The notes under the pieces: generated by a model | What the model was told of the DNA's origin: nothing | The model's database searches: none | What the model saw: only the letters and a program-made list of their open reading frames with translations | NCBI RefSeq assembly: GCF_022539505.1 | Contig: NC_061513.1 | Span: 177,846,017 to 177,910,016 of the forward strand | Length of the DNA stretch: 64,000 nucleotides | Direction: 5' to 3' | Origin: Lolium rigidum | Lineage: Eukaryota; Streptophyta; Magnoliopsida; Poales; Poaceae | Made by a program: the position numbers and the translations under genes | Shown: one piece after another, positions 13,237 through 24,506 of the stretch | Layout: each line of letters opens with the position of its first letter | Position numbering within the stretch: the stretch's first letter is position 1

Positions 13237-14345
13237 GTTAGCGGGTTTGACAAGTAAACAATAATAAAAATGCATTAGTTCTGGATTTTTGGTGTATAGT
13301 TTGCAATAAAATAAAGTGCGGAAAGTAAATAGCAATATGTAAATGCTCTCAATGAGAGAAAGCCAAATCCTCTATGCAACAAGAGGACAAGCTCAAGTGT
13401 GTGTGTGCGCGCGCTTATGTGAGACAAGTTTCCCCGAGGGCGGCATGGATTTACTAGCATTAGAGTTCTACACAACATGTTAAATATTTTGTCAATTTTC
13501 ATTCCCTTAGGGGCGGAGCCTAAATTAGGTGTAGCCATAGATATGAGAAATTTCACCCCTTATGATAGGTAATAGAGCCATTTTCATGTGCAAGTATAAG
13601 AATCATTAAGACATAAATGTCCCACCATAGCAACTAGATCATTGGTCCCCGACATAAATCCCTCTAATGCAACTCAAAGTATTGGAAAACGGTTTATGTC
13701 ATTCCGTCCCTTCCAACACTCATTCATTACATTAAAGTGTAGCCCTATGAGCCCATATACGTGAAGTAATATGCAGTTGAAATTCACATAAAACCATCAT
13801 AGAACAACATAAAAGATAAAAAAACTTGATCAAATACTCATTGCACATCATATAGAATCATAGCCAGATCATCCTATGCCCTCAGGAACATGGGGAACTA
13901 TTCACAAGTGCCAAACATGATATGGACCAGAGGCATAATGATTACAACACAATCTGAAAGTATAATATATCCACTAAATAATGACAAAGTACCAATCACA
14001 AACATGCAACTAGCCCTTAAAACAATATTCGGGGTTCAATCGAACACAAACTATGAGGGAGATGAAGTTTATCACGTAGATGGTTATGGTGGTGATGATG
14101 GTGTTGTGGAAATGTTGATGGAGATGCCTCCCCCTACGTCAAGGAGGAGTGGTGATGATGATAGCATTGATTTCTCCTTCACCGCATGATCTGCCCTCTC
14201 CCGGAGTAGGAGAGGATTTTCTCCTCCGCCGTCGCCTCAATAAATCTCGGGAAAAATATGGCTTAGGTTTTTGGGAGAAACGGAGGCGTCTGTATAAAGG
14301 GGGCCCGAGGCCATGGTCGAGGGCAAAATGAGCCTAGGTGGTGCG
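13237..14345 (-). repeat. LTR fragment of element G (middle piece)
   Basis: This stretch continues, after removal of element F and one GTGCG copy, into 21112-21429. That last piece ends ACGTATCA, the reverse complement of an LTR start TGATACGT. I therefore read it as part of one reverse-oriented LTR. The ORFs here show no recognisable domain. Confidence 0.65.
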
Positions 14346-15945
14346 TGATGACGCGTAAAGCACACGCCCGTTGGGAACCCCAAGTGGAAGGTGTGATGCG
14401 TACAGCAGCAAGTTTCCCTCAGTAAGAAACCAAGGTTTATCGAACCAGTAGGAGTCAAGAAGCAAGTCGAAGGTTGATGGTGGCGGGATGTAGTGCGGCG
14501 CAACACCAGGGATTCGGCGCCAACGTGGAACCTGCACAACACAACCAAAGTACTTTGCCCCAACGAAACAGATGAGGTTGTCAATCTCACCGGCTTGCTG
14601 TAACAAAGGATTAGATGTATAGTGTGGATGATGATTGTTTGCGAGAAAACAGTAGAACAAGTATTGCGATAGATTGTATTCGATGTAAAAGGATGGACCG
14701 GGGTCCACAGTTCACTAGAGGTGTCTCTCCCATAAGATAAATAGCATGTTGGGTGAACAAATTACAGCTTGGGCAATTGACAAATAGAGAGGGCATGACC
14801 ATGCACATACATGATATGATGAGTATTGTGAGATTTAATTGGGCATTACAACAAAGTACATAGACCGCTATCCAAAGCATGCATCTATGCCTAAAAAGTC
14901 CACCTTCGGGTTATCATCCGAACCCCTTCCAGTATTAAGTTGCAAACAATGAGACAATTGCATTAAGTATGGTGCGTAATGTAATCAATAACTACATCCT
15001 CGGACATAGCATCAATGTTTTATCCCTAGTGGCAACATCACATCCACAACCTTAGAACTTTCCATCACTTGTCCCGGATTTAATGGAGGCATGAACCCAC
15101 TATCGAGCATAAATACTCCCTCTTGGAGTTAAGAGTAAAAACTTGGCCGAGCCTCTACTAATAACGGAGAGCATGCAAGATCATAAACAACACATAGGTA
15201 ATAGATTGATAATCAACATAACATAGTATTCTCTATCCATCGGATCCCAACAAACACAACATATAGCATTACAGTATAGATGATCTTGATCATGTTAGGC
15301 AGCTCACAAGATCCGACAATGAAGCACATAAGGAGAAGACGACCATCTAGCTACTGCTATGGACCCATAGTCCAGGGGTGAACTACTCACTCATCACTCC
15401 CGGAGGCGACCATGGCGGTGAAGAGTCTTCCGGGAGATGATTCCCCTCTCCGGCAGGGTGCCGGAGGCGATCTCCTGAATCCCCCGAGATGGGATTGGCG
15501 GCGGCGGCGTCTCTGGAAGGTTTTCCGTATCGTGGCTCTCGGTACTGGGGGTTTCGCGACGAAGACTATATGTAGGCGGAAGGGCAGGTAAAGGGGCGTC
15601 ACAAGGGGCCCACACACCAGGGCCACGCGGCCAAGGCCCAGGCCGCGCCGCCCTGTTGTGTCGCCACCTTGTGGCCCCACTTCGTAAGTCCTCCGGTCTT
15701 CTGGAAGCTTCGTGTAAAAATAGGCCCCTGGGCGTTGATTTCGTCCAATTCCGAGAATATTTCCTTACTAGGATTTCTGAAACCAAAAACAGCAGAAAAC
15801 AAGAATCGGCTCTTCGGCATCTCGTTAATAGGTTAGTGCCGGAAAATGCATAAATATGACATAAAGTATGCATAAAACATGTAGATATCATCAATATAAT
15901 GTGGCATGGAACATAAAAAATTATCGATACGTCGGAGACGTATCA
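14346..15945 (-). repeat. 3' LTR of element F (1600 bp)
   Basis: It is bounded on the left by TGATGACGCG and on the right by ACGTATCA. It begins, in element orientation, with the hairpin GATACGTC/GACGTATC (15926-15944). Sequence matches the right LTR nearly throughout, with a handful of substitutions and small indels. Confidence 0.93.
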
Positions 15946-15961
15946 GCATCCCCAAGCTTAG
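15946..15961 (-). promoter_or_regulatory. Polypurine tract of element F
   Basis: On the minus strand CTAAGCTTGGGGATGC abuts the LTR start TGATACGTC. It is the expected plus-strand primer site, and two further near-copies lie inside the element at about 17834 and 17892. Confidence 0.82.
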
Positions 15962-18430
15962 TTCCTGCTCGTCCCGAGCAGGTAAACGATAACAAAGATA
16001 ATTTCTGGAGTGACATGCCATCATAACCTTGATCATACTATTGTAAGCATATGTAATGAATGCAGCGATCAAAACAATGGTAATGACATGAGTAAACAAA
16101 TTAATCATAAAGCAAAGACTTTTCATGGATAGTACTTTCAAGACAAGCATCAATAAGTCTTGCATAAGAGTTAACTCATAAAGCAATAAATCAAAGTAAA
16201 GGTATTGAAGAAACACAAAGGAAGATTAAGTTTCAGCGGTTGCTTTCAACTTATAACATGTATATCTCATGGATATTGTCAATGTAAAGTAATATAACAA
16301 GTGCAATATGCAAGTATGTAGGAATCAATGCACAGTTCACACAAGTGTTTGCTTCTTGAGGTGGAGAGAGATAGGTGAACTGACTCAACATAAAAGTAAA
16401 AGAAAGGCCCTTCGCAGAGGGAAGCATTGATTGCTATATTTGTGCTAGAGCTTTGATTTTGAAAACAAGAAACAATTTTGTCAACGGTAGTAATAAAGCA
16501 TATGTGTTATTTAAATTATATCTTACAAGTTGCAAGCCTCATGCATAGTATACTAATAGTGCCCGCACCTTGTCCTAATTAGCTTGGATTACCAGGATTG
16601 TCATCGCAATACACATGTTTTAACCAAGTGTCACAAAGGGGTACCTCTATGCCGCCTGTACAAAGGTCTAAGGAGAAAGCTCGCATTGGATTTCTCGCTT
16701 TTGATTATTCTAAACTTAGACATCCATACCGGGACAACATAGACAACAGATAATGGACTCCTCTTTAATGCATAAGCATGTAGCAACAATTAATGTTCTC
16801 ATATGAGATTGAGGATATATGTCCAAAGCTGAAACTTCCACCATGGATCATGGCTTTAGTTAGCGGCCCAATGTTCTTCTCTAACATTATGCATTCTCTA
16901 ACCATTAAATGAGTGGTAAATCTCCCTTACTTCGGACAAGACGAACATGCATAGCAACTCACATGATATTCAACAAAGAGTAGTTGATGGCGTCCCCAGG
17001 GAACATGGTTATCGCACAACAAGCAACTTAATAAGAGATAAAGTGCATAAGTACATATTCAATACCACAATAGTTTTTAAGCTATTTGTCCCATGAGCTA
17101 TATATTGCAAAGGTACAGGATAGAAATTTTAAAGGTAGCACTCAAGCAATTTACTTTGGAATGGCGGAGAAATACCATGTAGTAGGTAGGTATGGTGGAC
17201 ACAAATGGCATAGTGGTTGGCTCAAGGATTTTGGATGCATGAGAAGTATTCCCTCTCGATACAAGGCTTAGGCTAGCAAGGTTATTTGAAACAAACACAA
17301 TGATGAACCGGTGCAGCAAAACTCACATAAAGGACATATTGTAAACATTATAAGACTCTACACCGTCTTCTTGTTGTTCAAACTCAATACTAGAAATTAT
17401 CTAGACTTTAGAGAGACCAATTATGCAAACCAAATTTTAGCAAGCTCTATGTATTTCTTCATTAATAGGTGCAAAGTATATGATGCAAGAGCTTAAACAT
17501 GAGCACAACAATTGCCAAGTATCAAATTATTCAAGACATTTTAGAATTACTATATGTAGCATTTCCCGATTCCAATCATATAACAATTTAACGAAGAAGA
17601 GTCAACCTTCACCATGAATACTATGAGTAAAGCCTAAGGACATATTTGTCCATATGCAACAGCGGAGCGTGTCTCTCTCCCACACAATGAATGCTAGGAT
17701 CCATTTTATTCAAACAAAAACAAAAACAAAACAAATAGACGCTCCAAGTAAAGCACATAAGATGTGATGTAATAAAAATATAGTTTCAGGGGAGGAACCT
17801 GATAATGTTGTCGATGAAGAAGGGGATGCCTTGGGCATCCCCAAGCTTAAACGCTTGAGTCTTCTTAAAATATGCAGGGGTGAACCACCGGGGCATCCCC
17901 AAGCTTAGAGCTTTCACTCTCCTTGATCATATTGTATCATCTCCCTCTCTTGATCCTTGAAAACTTCCTCCACACCAAACTCAAAACAACTCATTAGAGG
18001 GTTAGTGCACCATAAAAATTTACATGTTCAGAGGTGACATAATCATTCTTAACACTTCTGGACATTGCACAAAGCTACTGAAAGTCAATGGAATAGAAAA
18101 ATCCATCAAGCATAGCAAAACAGACAATGCGAAATAAAAGGCAGAATCTGTCAAAACCGAACAGTTCGTAAAGACGAATTTTATTGAGGCACCAGACTTG
18201 CTCAGATGAAAATGCTCAAATTGAATGAAAGTTGCGTACATATCCGAGGATCACTCACGTAAATTGGCATAATTTTCTGAGTTACCTACAGATAATTAGG
18301 CCCAGATTCGTGACGACAAAGAAATCTGTTTCACGCGAGTAATCCAAATCTAGTATGAACCTTACTATCAACGACTTTACTTGGCACAACAATGCACAAA
18401 ACTAAGATAAGGAGAGGCTGCTACAGTACT
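15962..18430 (-). other. Non-coding 3' interior of element F
   Basis: About 2.5 kb of AT-rich DNA between the PPT and the ORF block. No reading frame longer than about 75 codons is found and no domain is recognised. It holds the hairpin and PPT-like pair near 17822-17906; I see nothing else of note. Confidence 0.7.
17822..17906 (-). repeat. Internal hairpin and two extra PPT-like copies in element F
   Basis: GGGGATGCC (17822-17830) and GGCATCCCC (17834-17842) form a perfect 9-bp stem with a TTG loop. The right arm runs straight into CAAGCTTA, so the stem includes a copy of the PPT. A second copy, GCATCCCCAAGCTTAG, lies at about 17892. Element E has the same hairpin at 33881-33901. Confidence 0.85.
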
Positions 18431-18477
18431 AACAACTTCCAAGACTCAAATATAAAATAAAAGTACTGTAATAAAAA

Positions 18478-18530
18478 CATGGGTTGTCTCCCATAAGCGC
18501 TTTTCTTTAACGCCTTTCAGCTAGGCGCAG
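18478..18530 (-). promoter_or_regulatory. 53-bp block shared with element E
   Basis: The block from CATGGGT to GGCGCAG is nearly identical to 34548-34600 in element E. It ends with the small inverted repeat CGCCT (18511-18515) / AGGCG (18523-18527). It spans the ORF 3' end and continues past the stop codon. The sequence just beyond (about 18435-18477) is also partly shared. Function is unknown; packaging or another RNA-level role is only a hypothesis. Confidence 0.8.
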
Positions 18531-19185
18531 AAAGTGTATATAAAGTGTTATCAAGAGATGATGCATCGACAGCGGGGTTTGGAGTTTTCTCAACCATGCA
18601 TAGTATTTTGGATACATAGGTTTCAGCGGCTCCCTTTTCATTAGTCTTGGGCTTGCTACTCTCATCAAACAAATTTTCAGGAACAAGCCAAGCATAATTA
18701 TCATCTAGAGCTTCATGCATAGCTAGGAGCTTACATGGTATTGGTGCTTTAATCTCCCCACCATCATTAACACTATTAGTGTACTTAATTCTATCCATAT
18801 CCATTTTTTCAAGTGTTCTTTTAAAATCGGTGATCATACCAAGCCTCTCATGCTTACTAAAAACTTTTCTAGCTTCTTTAGCTAGATCCGCAAATTCTCG
18901 CACTAAGACTTTTAGAACAAAATCTCTCTTCTCTCCCCGCTCCATATCAGAAAGTGTAAGAAACATGTGTTGTATCATGGGGTTGAGACTAATAAATCTA
19001 GCTTCCATCATGCGTACCAAACAAACAGAGGCATCTTCATAAGTAGGGACAGCTTTTGCAAGGGGTATGTCTTTAAGATCTTCATGCATACTAACATGGG
19101 TGAAAAATTCTTCTATATTATCTCTTCCAATTATAGACCCTTGTCCCACAGGTATATCTTTTACAGTAAAATTAAAAGGAAACAT
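18517..19185 (-). CDS. Element F lineage-specific ORF (222 aa, unknown)
   Basis: This is an open frame on the element's coding strand directly behind the PBS region, where gag would normally lie. I do not recognise gag, zinc-knuckle or protease motifs. I start it at the methionine of MFPFNFTVKDIPVG (19183-19185), because upstream codons of the longer 264-codon frame come from a T-rich low-complexity repeat. The middle is charged and probably helical (for example EFADLAKEARKVFSKHERLG). The frame ends ...YTLSAPS. One frame over, the same DNA reads LRLAERR and then stops, exactly as the element E ORF does, so a frameshift near the 3' end is likely. Product and role are unknown; it may be a relic of a helper protein carried by a non-autonomous element. 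Confidence 0.55.
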   Translation of the reverse strand: MFPFNFTVKDIPVGQGSIIGRDNIEEFFTHVSMHEDLKDIPLAKAVPTYEDASVCLVRMMEARFISLNPMIQHMFLTLSDMERGEKRDFVLKVLVREFADLAKEARKVFSKHERLGMITDFKRTLEKMDMDRIKYTNSVNDGGEIKAPIPCKLLAMHEALDDNYAWLVPENLFDESSKPKTNEKGAAETYVSKILCMVEKTPNPAVDASSLDNTLYTLSAPS

Positions 19186-19396
19186 ATTGAAATAAGTAAA
19201 GCGAATGCAAGTAACTAATTTTTTTTGTGTTTTTTTTGATATAGAGTGCAAGACAGTAAGTAAAGTAAAGCTAGCAACTAATTTTTTTTGTGTTTTGATA
19301 TAATGCAACAAACAAGAAAGTAAATAAAATAAAGCAAGACAAAAACAAAGTAAAGAGATTGGATTGTGGAGACTCCCCTTGCAGCGTGTCTTGATC

Positions 19397-19414
19397 TCCC
19401 CGGCAACGGCGCCG
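19397..19414 (-). promoter_or_regulatory. Second, internal PBS-like site in element F
   Basis: On the minus strand CGGCGCCGTTGCCGGGGA matches the canonical tRNA-Asp PBS (TGGCGCCGTTGCCGGGGA) at 17 of 18 positions. It lies about 85 bp inward of the LTR-adjacent PBS. Confidence 0.6.
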
Positions 19415-19481
19415 TAAATTTACTTGCTGGCGTGTAGTTGACGTGGGAGTTAGAAATCTTTGTGGTGTAACTTTTCTTCGG

Positions 19482-19499
19482 TTCCCGACAACGGCGCCA
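19482..19499 (-). promoter_or_regulatory. LTR-adjacent PBS of element F
   Basis: On the minus strand TGGCGCCGTTGTCGGGAA lies about 11 nt downstream of the 5' LTR. It is of tRNA-Asp type with two changes from the canonical sequence. Confidence 0.75.
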
Positions 19500-19510
19500 G
19501 AAATTTAGCT

Positions 19511-21106
19511 TGATGACGCGTAAAGCACACGCCCGTTGGGAACCCCAAGTGGAAGGTGTGATGCGTACAACAGCAAGTTTCCCTCAGTAAGAAACCAAGG
19601 TTTATCGAACCAGTGGGAGTCAAGAAGCACGTCGAAGGTTGATGGCGGCGGGATGTAGTGCGGCGCAACACCAGGGATTCCGGCGCCAACGTGGAACCTG
19701 CACAACACAACCAAAGTACTTTGCCCCAACGAAACAGTGAGGTTGTCAATCTCACCGGCTTGCTGTAACAAAGGATTAGATGTATAGTGTGGATGATGAT
19801 TGTTTGCGAGAAAACATGTAGAACAAGTATTGCGATGGATTGTATTCGATGTAAAAGGATGGACCGGGGTCCACGAGTTCACTAGAGGTGTCTCTCCCAT
19901 AAGATAAATAGCATGTTGGGTGAACAAATTACAGTTGGGCAATTGACAAATAGAGAGGGCATGACCATGCACATACATGATATGATGAGTATTGTGAGAT
20001 TTAATTGGGCATTACGACAAAGTACATAGACCGCTATCCGAGCATGCATCTATGCCTAAAAAGTCCACCTTCAGGTTATCATCCGAACCCCTTCCAGTAT
20101 TAAGTTGCAAACAACAGACAATTGCATTAAGTATGGTGCGTAATGTAATCAATAACTACATCCTCGGACATAGCACCAATGTTTTATCCCTAGTGGCAAC
20201 AGCACATCCACAACCTTAGAACTTTCTGTCACTGTCCCAGATTTAATGGAGGCATGAACCCACTATCGAGCATAAATACTCCCTCTTGGAGTTAAGAGTA
20301 AAAACTTGGCCAGAGCCTCTACTAATAACGGAGAGCATGCAAGATCATAAACAACACATAGGTAATAGATTGATAATCAACATAACATAGTATTCTCTAT
20401 CCATCGGATCCCAACAAACACAACATATAGCATTACAGATAGATGATCTTGATCATGTTAGGCAGCTCACAAGATCCGACAATGAAGCACATAAGGAGAA
20501 GACGATCATCTAGCTACTGCTATGGACCCATAGTCCAGGGGTGAACTACTCACTCATCACTCCGGAGGCGACCATGGCGGTGAAGAGTCTTCCGGGAGAT
20601 GATTCCCCTCTCCGGCAGGGTGCCGGAGGCGATCTCCTGAATCCCCCGAGATGGGATTGGCGGCGGCGGCGTCTCTGGAAGGTTTTCCGTATCGTGGCTC
20701 TCGGTACTGGGGGTTTCGCGACGAAGACTATATGTAGGCGGAAGGGCAGGTAAAGGGGCGTCACGAGGGGCCCACACACCAGGGCCGCGCGGCCAAGGCC
20801 CAGGCCGCGCCGCCCTGTTGTGTCGCCACCTCGTGGCCCCACTTCGTAAGTCCTCCGGTCTTCTGGAAGCTTCGTGTAAAAATAGGCCACTGGGCGTTGA
20901 TTTCGTCTAATTCCGAGAATATTTCCTTACTAGGATTTCTGAAACCAAAAACAGCAGAAAACGACAAGCTGGCTCTTCGGCATCTCGTTAATAGGTTAGT
21001 GCCGGAAAATGCATAAATATGAGATAAAGTATGCATAAAACATGTAGATATCATCAATAATGTGGCATGGAACATAAGAAATTATCGATACGTCGAAGAC
21101 GTATCA
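19511..21106 (-). repeat. 5' LTR of element F (1596 bp)
   Basis: This copy matches 14346-15945. Its outer end (21087-21106) is the hairpin GATACGTC/GACGTATC followed by A. The promoter should lie on the minus strand upstream of the purine-rich leader region near 20540-20760. Confidence 0.93.
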
Positions 21107-21111
21107 GTGCG

Positions 21112-21429
21112 CCCAACTAGGGGGCGCCACCGGGTCTCTTTTGACCCTCGTGGCCCCCTCTGTGCTTCTTTGGCTCACAGTTCTTCTCCGGGTGATAAAC
21201 TGATCAGGTATTTTTCCTTCGATTTTTAGGTGTCCAGAAGGTTCCTGAAATAATAAAATACGAGAAAGGAGGTTTTCTGCCTCACAGAAATTAGATACCA
21301 ATGAAGGAGACTTTGTAGGAAAGTTCTGGAAATCAACTAAAAATGCATAAATTATGATGTATGATGTCAAATATCAATGAAAACTAAACATATATGCTAC
21401 AATGTTGATGATGTAAAATACACGTATCA
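21112..21429 (-). repeat. LTR fragment of element G (inner piece)
   Basis: This is the outermost 318 bp, in element orientation, of a reverse LTR that starts TGATACGTGTATTTTAC (minus strand). It continues leftward at 14345 across element F. The interior of G lies to its right. Confidence 0.75.
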
Positions 21430-22459
21430 GCAACCTGTCGAGCTGTAAAACTAGTCTCTTGGGTAAGTTCCTAGTCACGTATAATGAAAGACTGTGTCTA
21501 AGGTTCGAAGATAATGCACATTGTATGCTTTGTGGACTCGGAGTAACAAAAAGTATGAAAAATGCACCACGGTAGAAAACTGTGTCACGGCAGAAAACCG
21601 ACAAAACCTGTGTCGTGGCAGAAAACCATGGCAGACTCACATCAGAAATTCTTGTCGCGGCAGAGAAGAACTTAAAATCGTGCCGCGGCAGAGCGACAAC
21701 AGAATTTCGCAACAAATTTTCCTATCACGGTAGAGAAAACACAGAAATTGTGCCACGACAAACTCTAGAGTGGATCAAAAACTAAACACGACCAATAACC
21801 AAAACTCAAAATCAATGCAATCTAAGGCTATGGAAAACCCTAACCAAAATATTTTTAGCCCTTTCGATATAGGATAACACTCACAACTAATCTATGGATG
21901 CATTTGAGGATGCTTACCGAGGAAATTACGCTGGAATATAATGCGAAGATGATAAGGGGTGGCCCGATCTTCTCATTAAGAGAGGTGGATGGTGATGGTA
22001 ATCGATGGGGATAACTTTTTTGTCGTTGTAGAACTCTCTCGATTGATCCCTGATGCGAATGCAACAACCCTCAACCCTGCAGATATTCGTAATTCCACAC
22101 ACTTGCACACGTAGCCACCGACCACGAAGCTGTAAATCGAAATCTTTCAATTCCCAATGGAACATCATATCACACAAACTTCCAATAACAAAAACACGAG
22201 ATCCATACGAATTGGTGTGAGTAATTTCAGCTATATGCGTAATAAATAAGTTTGGAACTAGGTTTTATCTTTAAAATGGTCTAAACATAATTTGGGGTGC
22301 CCCTGGACATTATATAGGAGTTTGGGGCAACCTCAAACCGAAATAATTCAACCTGGACTGATACAAACCGACCCAAATTTGGTTCGGCCAAACTGACTCG
22401 AAAACTTGGCCGACAGTGCCGCTGCCACGTGACTCGTAGTGCCGCCTTGTCAGGGCTGG
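21430..22459 (-). mobile_element. 3' interior of element G, non-coding
   Basis: This stretch sits between the G LTR and the insertion point of element E. It carries a degenerate tandem array (21570-21760) and no recognisable protein domain. With element E removed it joins 36833, where G pol remnants lie, so it is the region between pol and the 3' LTR. Confidence 0.6.
21570..21760. repeat. Degenerate minisatellite (GTGYCRYGGCAGA motif)
   Basis: At least five copies of a short core resembling GTGTCGTGGCAGAAAA recur at irregular spacing of about 30-45 bp in the 3' interior of G. Confidence 0.65.
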
Positions 22460-22673
22460 TGATGTCTACGCACGATTCTATTCTTGTAGACAGTGTTGGG
22501 CCTCCAGAGATTTGTAGAACAACAACAAGTTTCCCTTAAGTGGATCACCTAAGGTTTATCGAACTCAGGGAGGTACAGGTCAAAGATATCCCTCTCAAGC
22601 AACCCTGCAATTAAGATAGAAGAAGTCTCTTGTGTCCCCAACACACCCAATACACTTGTCAGATGTATACGTG
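22460..22673 (-). repeat. Left LTR of element E, outer piece
   Basis: It starts TGATGTCTACG and matches the start of the right LTR at 35544 onward up to ...AGATGTATACGTG. The match then stops because element A is inserted at ACGTG (AGGTG at 35747-35751 in the other LTR). Confidence 0.87.
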
Positions 22674-23058
22674 TGACAAGGTATTAACTTGTCAATGCCT
22701 ACCAATAGTAGACTAGGGTTTCGTTGGATGTAGAGGGCAAGTAGATCTCGAAGGTTTCAGCCGAAAAGTACTCGACGATGTAAAAGCTAGGGTTTGAGGA
22801 TCAATGATTCGATCCCCTCTTTGTCCCTCGACTCCCCCTTATATAGGAGTGGGAGTCGAGGGATTCGTGATACACAGGTTTACAGAGTCCGGGAGGGTTT
22901 CTAACCCGTCCCGCAAGATTACAAGTAATACTTCCTATTACAACCCTAGCTTTCCATAATAGTATCTTGGACTTCCGAATATTCTTATTCTTCGGGTCGT
23001 GGGCCTTCAGTAAACCCCGGGTCCTTCTTCGGCAGGCCCATTGGGGATGCCTATGTCA
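22674..23058 (-). repeat. 3' LTR of element A (385 bp)
   Basis: In element orientation it starts TGACATAGGCATCCCC and ends CCTTGTCA. It carries the promoter string CTCCTATATAAGGGGG on the minus strand. It is clearly related to the LTR of element D (62874-63288), with shared promoter, leader and 3' end, but it lacks the first ~40 bp of D. Confidence 0.87.
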
Positions 23059-23076
23059 GTAGCCCCCAAGATTTTG
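23059..23076 (-). promoter_or_regulatory. Polypurine tract of element A
   Basis: On the minus strand CTTGGGGGCTAC abuts the LTR start TGACATAGG. It is a typical PPT and gives the orientation. Confidence 0.82.
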
Positions 23077-24406
23077 TTTGAATCGTAGAGTCAAGGAAAA
23101 TCTCCACTTTTATATTTATTCAATAACTTTGAACTTTACCACATATCTTTGCATACAAATTTCTATATTGTACAGGGATCATGGTAGTTGGGGCTAATTC
23201 ATCTGACGGATCAGGTACTAGTTAACTGCTCTAGTGGCAATCCGCAAAAACCTACTTCAAGATCACGTCCCTGGACATGATCTCGGGATACTGGTGTAAA
23301 CTTCGACAGGTGCCGCTTAAGGTATTACCATTCTGTCGAGTCCCAGTCATATTTATCGGGTACCTAACGCGTCCGTTATGATTTTTCTTCGTATCTGTTG
23401 ATACGGAAAAAAGTAGCAAACCGACGCCAGAGACGGCGCCACGCCACACAGAACGGATCCGGGGTCTTACCTTCGCAAAGTTTTGCGGCATTCAGAAATT
23501 ATTCGCAACTTTGGCGTTCTGAGAATATATTGTCGAGTGCTTATTCGGCTGTTGGAATAGCACATTTTATTGAGTCAACGGATGACTTATATTGCTCTCC
23601 CGATGGGAGTATATGTAGAGTTATTTATATAACACGAAATATGCTCCCTTTTTCTTCTTCTTTTTCTCTCTCTTTTTTATAATTTCATCGGGCACGCGAA
23701 CAGCGTTCCCGATGGGAGTAGCCCCCGAGGCTACAGCCAAGGACTAGTGCTTGGTTGTAGGCTCAACACTTTAATGCGTCGTGTCGCTATATTGTCATTC
23801 TTTCTCGAACTTTTATATCTATCGGGTGCGCGAACAGCGCTCCCGATGGGAGTAGCCCCCGAGGCTATGGACAAATGCTTGCATTTGTTCATAGGCTCTC
23901 GCCATTTCTATTTTGCCATACTCAAAAATTTCTTCCTTTTTTCCAAAGTAGCCCCCGAGCATTTGGGCAAAAACTTGTATTTGATCAAAGGCTCTCGAAA
24001 TAATCAATAATCTCATGTTGTCGATCTTCTTATGAAACTTCATAGCCGAGATTTTCTTTTTATCAAGGTGACATCATTGCTGATGATAGCCACGACCAAT
24101 TTATCGGGAAGACATGGGTAATTTTCTCCCTCTGTCTTGCGGGCCCAGAAATCTCACCAATTTGACACGTCGTGCAAGTGGGGGACACACGTCCTCCGCT
24201 TTTCCTGGCGCACGCACTGTAACGCCTTCATACTGAAATTACTTTGTTACCCTTATTCCACGTGTCCACCATCTACCTCACATTTTCTCCATCCAACGGT
24301 GCGTCGATTCACCGCACCTTTATTTAAGGTCATCGTCTTCCTCCTTCCACACTTTCGCTCGCGCCACTCCTCTGCTCTTCAAACTGGTGGCTCTGCAACT
24401 CCTCTT
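23077..24406 (-). mobile_element. 3' interior of element A with near-LTR repeats
   Basis: Non-coding on the element strand. Units containing CCCGATGGGAGTAGCCCCCG occur near 23710 and 23845, with a partial unit near 23950. The same kind of unit, in opposite orientation, precedes the 3' LTR of element C (61760-62200). At 24315-24330 TTTATTTAAGG and a leader-like stretch suggest the forward promoter of an antisense ORF, as in element C. The region ends in the assembly gap. Confidence 0.7.
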
Positions 24407-24506
24407 NNNNNNNNNNNNNNNNNNNNNNNNNNNNNNNNNNNNNNNNNNNNNNNNNNNNNNNNNNNNNNNNNNNNNNNNNNNNNNNNNNNNNNNNNNNNNN
24501 NNNNNN
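24407..24506. other. Assembly gap (100 N)
   Basis: Exactly 100 N bases, the usual placeholder for a gap of unknown size. It lies close to the point where elements A and B must join. Confidence 0.99.

Larger units (their letters stand above)
14346..21106 (-). mobile_element. Complete non-autonomous LTR retrotransposon F
   Basis: Two near-identical LTRs (14346-15945 and 19511-21106) flank a 3565-bp interior. The 5-bp duplication GTGCG lies at 14341-14345 and 21107-21111. The PBS beside the right LTR and the PPT beside the left LTR show that the element reads right to left. The PBS class (TGGCGCCGTTG...) is the tRNA-Asp type seen in Athila-like gypsy elements. The interior has one ORF and no gag, protease, reverse transcriptase or integrase, so the element is non-autonomous. 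It is inserted in the LTR of element G. Confidence 0.93.

Noticed and set aside
15387..15894. 97- and 166-codon minus frames in the F LTR, repeated at 20546-21075
   Set aside because: LTR sequence present in both LTR copies with differing frame lengths and no domain.
21570..21760. CRISPR-like array
   Set aside because: Cores are degenerate and spacing is irregular; the context is a plant retrotransposon.
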